DNA from: an uncultured Ruminococcus sp.
GTDB taxonomy: Bacteria; Bacillota; Clostridia; Oscillospirales; Ruminococcaceae
Assembly (NCBI GenBank): GCA_947178195.1
Contig: CAMWXM010000164.1
Coordinates: 1 to 6,641 of the forward strand
DNA: 6,641 nt
Direction: 5' to 3'
Both the position numbers and the translations under genes were made by a program. Shown piece by piece: positions 1 to 5,220 of this stretch (positions within the stretch are counted from its first letter, which is position 1; the number at the start of each line of letters is the position of its first letter). The notes beneath the pieces were generated by a model. The model was not told the DNA's origin. It saw nothing but the letters and a program-made list of their open reading frames with translations, and searched no databases.

Positions 1-365
1 CAATAATCGTATGTAAAAAGGCCGCTGCCGAAAACCGGAACATCGGGAACATAAAGAGTATGCTTTTTTCCTATATTTTTTATGCGGTCCACAAGCTGTT
101 TATAGCCGGCAGCAAAGGCAAGTACCACGGCAAAATCATCTTCGGCCTCTTCTACTTCTGAAAGTCTCTATACTTTAAATCCGGCAAAATAATGTCCTCT
201 AACAAAATCATCGCTTGCAAAAACGCCTTTGGTTTTAATTCCGTATTTTCTGAATACGGACATAATTTTCATTGCTCCGTCGCCCATACCATAAATATAT
301 ATAGGCTTTGTTTCATTCTGAAGCTTTTCCCAGCATGTGGTCTTTTCAATAATAAAATCAAGCAT
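1..365 (-). pseudogene. FkbM-family methyltransferase-like gene, N-terminal part, interrupted by in-frame TAG; runs off the left edge
   Basis: The leftward frame opens with ATG at 363-365, preceded by a good AGAGGA site 5 bases upstream. It codes 65 residues, meets a TAG (plus-strand CTA at 168-170), then stays open in the same frame to the window edge. Both sides read as one protein: before the stop a glycine-rich YGMGDGA motif (about residue 25) and GVFASDDFVRGH; after it AFAAGYKQL and LYVPDVPVFG. From memory, this order (YGMGxGA, FASDxFVRG, YxPDVPVxGxGLF) matches the N-terminal region of clostridial proteins annotated as FkbM-family methyltransferases; the methyltransferase domain itself would lie outside the window. 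No plausible restart codon follows the TAG. A single substitution from a Tyr codon (TAT/TAC) is the simplest explanation; sequencing error or amber recoding remain possible. It starts 24 bases after the PH-domain gene and probably shares its transcript. Family call moderate, interruption certain as written. Confidence 0.6.
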
Positions 366-389
366 TGTTTTCCTCTTTACTTCAGGTTA

Positions 390-815
390 TCAATTATTGT
401 CATAATCATCATTATTATTGTCGTCATTATCGTCAAATTTGCAGTGGTCGTAAGAGCCGCCGATAAGATCACGTCCCCTTGTGCGGTAGCGGTCTCTTTG
501 AATATTGATATGCTTATCTAATAGTGCCAGCACTTCCCGTGGTTTTTTAATACTTTGCACCTCTTTAACAGGAGTATCGGTATCAATAACATGCATTATA
601 ATCGTTCCGCATTTAAAAATACGCTGTTTGAATTTAAGTACAAGCTTTTTATCAGTAACAGTATAAAGATCAAGTTCATCTTCTTCGATACTCAGAAAAC
701 CTTTTCGGGTAATAAATTTTGTTTCAGTCAGAAAATATCTGGTAAATGAAATCGGTAATCCGAATATTGTACGTTTTTTTCCTGTCCAGATATAGTCAAT
801 ATCTTTTTTTCCCAT
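390..815 (-). CDS. Small PH-domain-like protein with Asp/Asn-rich C-terminal tail
   Basis: A 141-residue leftward gene with ATG at 813-815, an AAGAAGG site about 11 bases upstream, and stop TGA. The body (residues about 8-125) resembles the bacterial PH-domain (bPH/DUF304-like) proteins common in Firmicutes, judged from memory: WTGKKRTIFGLPISFTRY near the start, an LTE strand, a GFLSIEEDEL turn, QRIFKCGTI in the middle, and an RDRYRTRGRD segment near the end. I see no signal peptide or membrane segment, so it is probably cytosolic. No catalytic residues are expected; members of this group have no agreed function. The last 14 residues before the stop are only Asp, Asn and one Tyr, encoded by a GAY/AAY codon run, and look like a non-family extension. 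It has its own strong promoter, divergent from the thiamine operon, and is followed after 24 bases by the FkbM-like gene. Being a real gene is very likely; the family is a recognition call. Confidence 0.78.
   Translation of the reverse strand: MGKKDIDYIWTGKKRTIFGLPISFTRYFLTETKFITRKGFLSIEEDELDLYTVTDKKLVLKFKQRIFKCGTIIMHVIDTDTPVKEVQSIKKPREVLALLDKHINIQRDRYRTRGRDLIGGSYDHCKFDDNDDNNNDDYDNN
393..434 (-). repeat. Low-complexity GAY/AAY codon run encoding an Asp/Asn tail
   Basis: Fourteen consecutive codons at the 3' end of the PH-domain-like gene are GAT, GAC, AAT or one TAT, giving 7 Asp, 6 Asn and 1 Tyr immediately before the stop. The tract is an imperfect trinucleotide repeat. Such tracts can expand or contract by replication slippage, changing tail length without a frameshift. 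Whether it varies between strains cannot be seen here. Confidence 0.6.
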
Positions 816-850
816 ATTTGATCCAACCTTCTTAAATGTCGTTTTCTATA

Positions 851-879
851 ATTCTATCATAATAAATAAATTATGTCAA
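851..879 (-). promoter_or_regulatory. Leftward sigma-A-type promoter for the PH-domain-like gene
   Basis: On the minus strand there is a perfect -35 TTGACA (plus-strand TGTCAA at 874-879), a 17-base spacer, and a -10 TAGAAT (plus-strand ATTCTA at 851-856). A TGA directly before the -10 fits an extended -10 element. Transcription should begin near 843-845, leaving a short leader of about 28 bases with an AAGAAGG ribosome site. I see no riboswitch or terminator in this leader, so the leftward genes look independent of TPP control. Based on consensus and spacing only. Confidence 0.75.
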
Positions 880-928
880 TATTTATTTTACATATTAAAT
901 GTATTTTACAGCCGATAATGAAAAAAGC

Positions 929-957
929 TTGAAATACAATAAAAAAAGATGTATAAT
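929..957 (+). promoter_or_regulatory. Rightward sigma-A-type promoter of the thiamine operon
   Basis: TTGAAA (929-934) and a perfect TATAAT (952-957) are separated by exactly 17 bases. Initiation would fall near 963-966, at the 5' end of the TPP aptamer, as expected for a riboswitch leader. The upstream flank is AT-rich. It lies back to back with the leftward promoter; the two -35 boxes are about 50 bases apart. Confidence 0.82.
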
Positions 958-962
958 ATAAA

Positions 963-1047
963 TATCGGGGGCTTGTGTTACAGGCTGAGAGGAAGGTATG
1001 ACCTTCGACCGACGACCTGATTTGGATAATGCCAACGTAGGGAATAC
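963..1047 (+). ncRNA. TPP (THI element) riboswitch aptamer
   Basis: The leader carries the conserved TPP aptamer signatures in order: CGGGG (966-970), CTGAGA (985-990), ACCTGAT (1015-1021), GGATAATGCC (1024-1033) and CGTAGGGA (1036-1043). P2 can be drawn as GCTTG/CAGGC (971-975 with 981-985). P3 carries a clean hairpin GAAGGT-ATG-ACCTTC (992-1006), followed by an extra GACCGAC segment before ACCTGAT. The P4 stem is TTGG/CCAA (1022-1025 with 1032-1035), a paired replacement of the common CTGG/CCAG. P1 is short and AT-rich (around 963-965 with 1045-1047), so the exact ends are approximate. It senses thiamine pyrophosphate, the end product of the operon that begins 73 bases downstream, and is expected to switch that operon off. 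Confidence 0.95.
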
Positions 1048-1077
1048 TTAATTTATGATTTTAAATGTATTTTTACG
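1036..1077 (+). promoter_or_regulatory. Candidate antiterminator of the TPP riboswitch
   Basis: The 3' side of the aptamer (1036-1047, CGTAGGGAATAC) can pair with GTATTTTTACG (1067-1077): eleven pairs including two G-U, with one bulged G. Inside, ATTTA (1051-1055) pairs with TAAAT (1062-1066) around a 6-base loop. This structure uses bases needed for the ligand-bound aptamer and takes the first three bases of the terminator stem (1075-1077), so it excludes both. It is the natural ON state when TPP is low. The pairing was read by eye; no folding energy was computed. Confidence 0.6.
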
Positions 1078-1108
1078 GGAATTACCAAAGGGGTAGTTCC
1101 CGTTTTTT
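1075..1108 (+). terminator. Intrinsic terminator in the riboswitch leader
   Basis: A 12-bp stem (ACGGGAATTACC at 1075-1086 with GGTAGTTCCCGT at 1092-1103, one U-G pair) closes a 5-base loop AAAGG and runs into six T residues (1103-1108). It sits just before the thiS ribosome site GGGAGG (1109-1114), so termination here blocks the whole operon. Together with the aptamer it forms a transcription-attenuating OFF switch. Confidence 0.9.
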
Positions 1109-1119
1109 GGGAGGTAGAA

Positions 1120-1314
1120 ATGGTTAAAGTAAACGGAAAAGAAATTGACATTGCCGGCAAAACTGTTGAGGAATATATTTCATCAACGGATTTTGATCCG
1201 AAGCGTATTGCCGTTGAGCGAAACGGTGAAATCGTACCCAAAGCACAATACGGCGAAACGATTTTAGCTGAGAACGACGTTGTTGAAGTGGTTAGCTTTG
1301 TGGGAGGGGGCTGA
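1120..1314 (+). CDS. thiS: Sulfur carrier protein ThiS
   Basis: A 64-residue ubiquitin-fold sulfur carrier of normal length. It begins MVKVNGKEIDI, has the SSTDFDPKRIAVERNGEIVPK core typical of ThiS with a NGEIVP turn, and ends in VGGG. The C-terminal glycine is adenylated by ThiF, converted to a thiocarboxylate, and then supplies the sulfur of the thiazole ring to ThiG in the cytosol. The ATG at 1120 follows GGGAGG with a 5-base gap, right after the leader terminator. It is the first gene of the operon. One base separates its stop from thiF, and the codons for the final glycines form the thiF ribosome site, which suggests matched production of the two partners. Confidence 0.96.
   Translation: MVKVNGKEIDIAGKTVEEYISSTDFDPKRIAVERNGEIVPKAQYGETILAENDVVEVVSFVGGG
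1302..1310 (+). promoter_or_regulatory. thiF ribosome binding site embedded in the ThiS Gly tail codons
   Basis: GGGAGGGGG lies 5 bases before the thiF ATG at 1316 and is made largely of the last three sense codons of thiS (GGA GGG GGC). The glycine tail essential for ThiS chemistry therefore doubles as a strong Shine-Dalgarno. This site decides the thiF start at 1316 over an upstream in-frame TTG at 1280. Confidence 0.8.
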
Positions 1315-1315
1315 T

Positions 1316-1948
1316 ATGATACCCTCTGAAAAAGATATGATGGCGGCTCTGGAGCAGCGGCACGGAAGGGAGATCCAGAAAAAATTTTCTACGGCAACAG
1401 TTGCGGTGTGCGGATTGGGTGGACTTGGCTCAAACGTTGCTATTGCCATTGCAAGAGCAGGTATAGGGAAGCTTATTCTTATAGATTTTGATAGGGTTGA
1501 TATTACCAATCTTCATCGTCAGCAGTATAAGGCTTGTCAGACAGGCATTTATAAAACCGACGCTTTGTATGAAAATCTTAAAGAAATTGCGCCGTATATA
1601 ATGCTTGAAACACATACAATGCGTATTAATGAAGGCAATATTGGAGAAATTCTGAAAGACGCTGATATTATATGCGAAGCCTTTGACGATGCGGAATCAA
1701 AAGCTATGCTGGTAAATAAGATACTGGAAACTATGCCGGAAAAATATCTTGTAGCAGCTTCGGGAATGGCTGGATTTGACAGCGCCGATAATATTAAAAC
1801 ACGTAGGATAACCGACAAATTTTTTATTTGCGGTGACGGGATAAGCGATGTAAATGATGGTATCGGGCTTGTATCGTCTCGTGTTATGGTATGTGCAGCA
1901 CATCAGGCGCATGTGATCCTGCGTATTTTAGCAGGAATTGAAGAATAA
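1316..1948 (+). CDS. thiF: ThiS adenylyltransferase ThiF, short family-2 form
   Basis: A 210-residue E1-like enzyme that activates the ThiS C-terminus with ATP to form ThiS-adenylate. The nucleotide loop is GLGGLGS (33-39), followed by IDFDRVD (56-62) with the acidic residues that handle ATP/Mg, and NLHRQ (65-69) with the conserved Arg and Gln. The end (FICGDGISDVNDGIG, then VCAAHQAHVILR) matches what I recall of the short clostridial 'ThiF family 2' group. E. coli ThiF is about 250 residues and has two CxxC zinc pairs; here the five Cys (such as C32) are isolated, so no such zinc site is visible. The start at 1316 is chosen for its strong ribosome site; a TTG at 1280 in the same frame would overlap thiS without benefit. 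It lies one base after thiS and 18 before thiG. How sulfur reaches the adenylate is not shown here. Confidence 0.93.
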   Translation: MIPSEKDMMAALEQRHGREIQKKFSTATVAVCGLGGLGSNVAIAIARAGIGKLILIDFDRVDITNLHRQQYKACQTGIYKTDALYENLKEIAPYIMLETHTMRINEGNIGEILKDADIICEAFDDAESKAMLVNKILETMPEKYLVAASGMAGFDSADNIKTRRITDKFFICGDGISDVNDGIGLVSSRVMVCAAHQAHVILRILAGIEE

Positions 1949-1966
1949 CGAAAGAAGGTCAATCAG

Positions 1967-2737
1967 ATGGAAAATGATAAACTTATAATCGGCGGACATG
2001 AATTTAATTCCCGATTTATTTTAGGTTCGGGAAAGTATTCGTTAAAGCTTATTGAAGCGGCAGTAAGGGACGCAGGAGCGGAGATAATTACCCTTGCGGT
2101 CAGACGTGCCAATACAAAAGAACAGGAAAATATTTTGGATTTTATACCAAAAGGAGTTACGCTGCTTCCAAATACAAGCGGTGCAAGAAATGCCGACGAA
2201 GCGGTAAGGATAGCAAGACTTGCAAGAGAACTGGGCTGCGGAAATTTTGTTAAAATTGAAATAATGAGAGATACAAAATATTTGCTGCCGGATAATCAGG
2301 AAACGATAAAGGCAACGGAAATACTTGCTAAGGAAGGCTTTGTAGTAATGCCATATATGTACCCCGACCTGAATACCGCAAGAGATCTGGTCAATGCCGG
2401 AGCGGCTTCGGTAATGCCGCTGGCGTCTCCAATAGGTTCTAACAAGGGACTTGCCACAAAGGAATTTATACAAATACTTATTGATGAGATAGATCTTCCT
2501 ATCATAGTTGACGCAGGGATCGGCAAACCGTCACAAGCTTGCGAGGCAATGGAAATGGGTGCGGCGGCTATAATGGCAAATACCGCTCTTGCCACCGCAG
2601 GCGACCTGCCCATGATGGCTGCGGCGTTCAGACAGGCGATAGAAGCCGGACGAAAGGCTTATCTTTCGGGAGTTGGCAGAGTTCTGACAAGAGGAGCGGC
2701 AGCGTCCGACCCACTTACGGGATTTTTACGGGATTGA
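1967..2737 (+). CDS. thiG: Thiazole synthase ThiG
   Basis: A 256-residue TIM-barrel enzyme of full length. It condenses 1-deoxyxylulose 5-phosphate, dehydroglycine and sulfur from ThiS thiocarboxylate into the thiazole phosphate moiety. Visible family signatures are SRFILGSGKY (15-24), the NTSGARNADEAV stretch (69-80), the Schiff-base lysine K96 in FVKIEIM, VMPLASPIGS, VDAGIGKPSQA (phosphate-binding end of the barrel) and MANTALATAGDLPMMA. K96 falls at the same number as the active-site lysine known for Bacillus subtilis ThiG. The ATG at 1967 follows AAGAAGG by 8 bases. In this family ThiG forms complexes with ThiS and, in organisms that have it, with ThiH, which is the next gene after only 12 bases. 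Confidence 0.97.
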   Translation: MENDKLIIGGHEFNSRFILGSGKYSLKLIEAAVRDAGAEIITLAVRRANTKEQENILDFIPKGVTLLPNTSGARNADEAVRIARLARELGCGNFVKIEIMRDTKYLLPDNQETIKATEILAKEGFVVMPYMYPDLNTARDLVNAGAASVMPLASPIGSNKGLATKEFIQILIDEIDLPIIVDAGIGKPSQACEAMEMGAAAIMANTALATAGDLPMMAAAFRQAIEAGRKAYLSGVGRVLTRGAAASDPLTGFLRD

Positions 2738-2749
2738 GAGGTGTTATAA

Positions 2750-4003
2750 ATGGAAAATCAGTTTTTTGTGGATTCAGAGCATCTGTCGGCAGCGGCTCTT
2801 GAAAAAAAGCATAAGCTGGAGACAGACCCCTCCACAAGAAAAAATCATATGGAATATCTTGACGGCATGGAACAGATAAAGTCTGATATTTGCGGTCTTG
2901 TAATGTCGCAGATGGAATCCTACGACTACTCGAAATATACCGCAAAGGAGGTTAGGACTGCATTAGAGCATGAGAACTGCTCAATCGAGGATTTCAAGGC
3001 TTTACTGTCGCCGGCGGCTGAGCCGTTTCTTGAACAGATGGCTCAGAGGGCAAGGCTTGAAACAAGTAAGCATTTCGGCAATACCGTCTATATGTTCACC
3101 CCTCTTTATATTGCAAATTACTGTGAAAATTACTGCGTTTACTGCGGCTTTAACTGTTATAATCATATTAATCGAATGAAGCTCACACCAGAGCAGATAG
3201 AACATGAAATGAAGGTGATAGCAGACAGCGGTATGGAGGAAATACTTATCCTTACCGGTGAAAGCAGGGGACAGAGCGGCGTTGAATATATCGGCGAAGC
3301 CTGTAAATTGGCAAGAAAATATTTTCGTATGGTAGGACTGGAAATTTATCCAGTCAATACTGATGAATATAAGTATCTTCATGAATGCGGAGCGGATTAT
3401 GTAACGGTATTTCAGGAGACCTACGATACCGATAAATATGAAAAGCTTCATTTGTTCGGTCATAAACGTGTATGGCCCTATCGATTTGACGCACAGGAAA
3501 GAGCATTGATGGGCGGCATGAGGGGAGTGGCTTTTTCGGCACTTTTAGGACTTTCGGATTTCAGGAAGGACGCTTTAGCAAGTGCGCTTCACGTTTATTA
3601 TTTGCAGCGGAAATATCCTCATGCTGAGATGTCGCTGTCATGTCCAAGACTTCGCCCCATAATCAATAACGATAAAATAAATCCTCTTGATGTTCATGAA
3701 AAACAGCTTTGTCAGATAATATGCGCATACAGGATATTTCTGCCATTTGTGGGTATTACCGTTTCTTCCCGTGAAAGCTCGGAATTTCGAAACGGTATTG
3801 TGAAAATTGCCGCAACAAAGGTATCTGCTGGCGTTTCAACGGGCATCGGCGACCACGAAAGCAAGTACAATGGAAAGGAGCAGGAGGGCAATTCGGGCGA
3901 CGAGCAGTTTGAAATAGACGACAGCCGAAGTCTTGATAAAATGTATCAGGATATTTCAGACGAAGGCTTACAGCCAGTGCTGAATGATTATCTTTATGTG
4001 TGA
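2750..4003 (+). CDS. thiH: Tyrosine lyase ThiH (2-iminoacetate synthase), radical SAM
   Basis: A 417-residue radical-SAM enzyme that cleaves tyrosine to dehydroglycine (2-iminoacetate) and p-cresol, providing the C2-N unit to ThiG. The [4Fe-4S] motif CxxxCxxC is at C125, C129 and C132 (YCENYCVYCGFN). LTGESR, EIYPVN, ADYVTVFQETY, GLSDFRKDA and CPRLRPI follow in the usual ThiH order, and it ends GLQPVLNDYLYV. It is about 40 residues longer than E. coli ThiH, mostly through an N-terminal extension of a kind I recall in clostridial relatives, plus a hydrophilic loop near residues 365-385. The ATG at 2750 follows GAGAGGTG by about 6 bases; an internal Met in the HMEYL segment is a weaker alternative. 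Use of ThiH in place of the oxygen-dependent glycine oxidase ThiO points to an anaerobe. Its 3' end overlaps tenI by 8 bases. Confidence 0.96.
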   Translation: MENQFFVDSEHLSAAALEKKHKLETDPSTRKNHMEYLDGMEQIKSDICGLVMSQMESYDYSKYTAKEVRTALEHENCSIEDFKALLSPAAEPFLEQMAQRARLETSKHFGNTVYMFTPLYIANYCENYCVYCGFNCYNHINRMKLTPEQIEHEMKVIADSGMEEILILTGESRGQSGVEYIGEACKLARKYFRMVGLEIYPVNTDEYKYLHECGADYVTVFQETYDTDKYEKLHLFGHKRVWPYRFDAQERALMGGMRGVAFSALLGLSDFRKDALASALHVYYLQRKYPHAEMSLSCPRLRPIINNDKINPLDVHEKQLCQIICAYRIFLPFVGITVSSRESSEFRNGIVKIAATKVSAGVSTGIGDHESKYNGKEQEGNSGDEQFEIDDSRSLDKMYQDISDEGLQPVLNDYLYV

Positions 4004-4595
4004 TATATTATGCGTGACAAATAGAAAGCTTTGCAAAAATGATTTTTTAGAGCGTATCAGGAAAATTGCAGATGAAAAACCAAGGGCAATAATTCTCCGT
4101 GAAAAGGATTTGACGGAGGAAGAATATACAAAGCTTGCGGCAGAGGTTATAGAGATATGCAAAAACGGCGGCGTTGAATGTATTCTTCATAATTTTGTTT
4201 ATACCGCTGAAAAGCTTCACCATACTTCTTTGCATCTGCCGTTGAGCGTTCTTGAAGGCATATCAGCTGACTGCAGAAAAAAATTTAAAATTCTGGGAGC
4301 CTCCTGTCACTCAGCCGAGGACGCCATAAATGCTCAGAAGCTTGGCTGCACCTATATTACCGCAGGACATATTTTTGATACCGACTGCAAAAAGGGTCTG
4401 CCGGGACGAGGTCTTGATTTTTTAAAAAAGGTATGTCGGAGCGTTTCTGTTCCGGTCTATGCTATCGGCGGTATTTCTACCGATAATATTTCAGATGTAA
4501 TTAGAGCAGGAGCGGCTGGAGGCTGTATAATGAGCGGAGCTATGAATGGCGAATTTTTTGAAATACTGAAGGAGAAAGCTAATGAAATTCAATAA
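3996..4595 (+). CDS. tenI: Thiazole tautomerase TenI (ThiE-like TIM barrel)
   Basis: A 199-residue ThiE-superfamily barrel that is better explained as TenI than as a second thiamine-phosphate synthase. TenI aromatises the ThiG product to the carboxythiazole phosphate used by ThiE. The sequence has the TenI-like YITAGHIFDTDCKKGLPGRG block, where H125 matches by motif the catalytic histidine known for B. subtilis TenI (GHxFxT). Key ThiE substrate residues are changed: ILHNF replaces IINDN, HLPLS replaces HVGxxD, and IILREK lacks the Gln of LQLREK. AIGGIS and an MSGAM phosphate-binding end remain. The start MCDILCVTNRKL is chosen at 3996, overlapping the thiH stop by 8 bases (ATGTGTGA), implying translational coupling; an ATG at 3984 would add 4 residues. 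I see no strong ribosome site for either. Databases often label this type 'thiamine phosphate synthase'. A residual ThiE-like role is not excluded. Confidence 0.82.
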   Translation: MCDILCVTNRKLCKNDFLERIRKIADEKPRAIILREKDLTEEEYTKLAAEVIEICKNGGVECILHNFVYTAEKLHHTSLHLPLSVLEGISADCRKKFKILGASCHSAEDAINAQKLGCTYITAGHIFDTDCKKGLPGRGLDFLKKVCRSVSVPVYAIGGISTDNISDVIRAGAAGGCIMSGAMNGEFFEILKEKANEIQ

Positions 4596-5220
4596 GGATA
4601 TGCTGCTTTTATATGGAGTTACCGACCGATGCGGCGAGTATAAACAGGCTTTTTATGAGCAGGTGGAGCAGGCTCTTGAAGGTGGAGTTACTCTTTTGCA
4701 GCTTCGTGAAAAAAATCTTGATGAAGATGAGCTTATAAAAGAAGCGATTGAAATAAAAAAAATATGCGAACGTTATAACGTGCCTCTGATAATCAACGAT
4801 AATGCAGCAGCCGCATTAAAAAGTGGAGCGGACGGCGTTCATGTAGGAATAGAGGATACACCGGTTTCAGAAATACGTAAAATCGCCGGTAAGGATTTTA
4901 TAATCGGTGCAACGGCTAAAACTGTTGAACAGGCAAAAAAAGCCGAGGAATCGGGTGCAGATTATATCGGAGTAGGAGCAGTTTTTCCGTCCCCTACGAA
5001 AAAAAATGCTATCAGGATAACCAATAAGCAGCTTAATGAAGTTTGTCGTTCGGTGTCGATCCCAGCGGTGGCTATTGGCGGTATAAGTCTTGAAAATATT
5101 GCAGAATTAAAGGGTGCAGATATAAACGGAGTGGCTGTGGTATCGGCAATTTTCAAAGCGGAAAATATAACTGCTGCTGCGGCTGAACTGAAAGAAAAAG
5201 CAAAGGAAATAATATTATGA
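4582..5220 (+). CDS. thiE: Thiamine-phosphate synthase ThiE
   Basis: A 212-residue TIM-barrel enzyme that couples HMP-pyrophosphate to the carboxythiazole phosphate, giving thiamine phosphate and pyrophosphate. All expected landmarks are present: YGVTD (11-15), LQLREK with Q40, R42 and K44, IIND (N72, D73), GVHVGIED with D92, GATAKT (109-114), DYIGVGAVFPSPTKKNA (127-143, TKK region binding the pyrophosphate) and VAIGGIS. This contrasts with the upstream paralog, which lacks several of them. AAGGAG (4569-4574) lies 7 bases before the ATG, inside the end of tenI; the genes overlap by 14 bases. Its own stop overlaps the thiD start by 4 bases (ATGA). Normal length and intact motifs make this the operon's working synthase. 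Confidence 0.95.
   Translation: MKFNKDMLLLYGVTDRCGEYKQAFYEQVEQALEGGVTLLQLREKNLDEDELIKEAIEIKKICERYNVPLIINDNAAAALKSGADGVHVGIEDTPVSEIRKIAGKDFIIGATAKTVEQAKKAEESGADYIGVGAVFPSPTKKNAIRITNKQLNEVCRSVSIPAVAIGGISLENIAELKGADINGVAVVSAIFKAENITAAAAELKEKAKEIIL

Noticed and set aside
192..521. Rightward open frame of 109 codons with an Ile/Val-rich stretch that mimics a membrane segment
   Set aside because: It is antisense to the FkbM-like and PH-domain-like genes; the Ile/Val run is the complement of the Asp/Asn codon repeat.
1280..1315. Possible earlier TTG start for thiF at 1280, adding 12 residues
   Set aside because: It overlaps the thiS coding sequence, has no ribosome site, and the added residues are only thiS read in another frame. 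The ATG at 1316 has an ideal site.
1264..1509. Leftward open frame of 81 codons across the thiS-thiF junction
   Set aside because: It is antisense to both genes and covers the conserved ThiF nucleotide-binding loop; no ribosome site or promoter supports it.
2042..2473. Leftward open frame of 143 codons inside thiG
   Set aside because: It lies antisense to a fully recognised ThiG, has no recognisable protein motifs, and is rich in Cys, Tyr and Arg as expected from a shadow frame.
2539..2802. Rightward open frame of 87 codons spanning the thiG-thiH junction
   Set aside because: It is an out-of-frame reading of the thiG 3' end and thiH 5' end, both clearly coding in their own frames.
3002..3463. 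Leftward open frame of 153 codons inside thiH
   Set aside because: It is antisense to the conserved radical-SAM region of ThiH and resembles no known protein; a by-product of codon composition.
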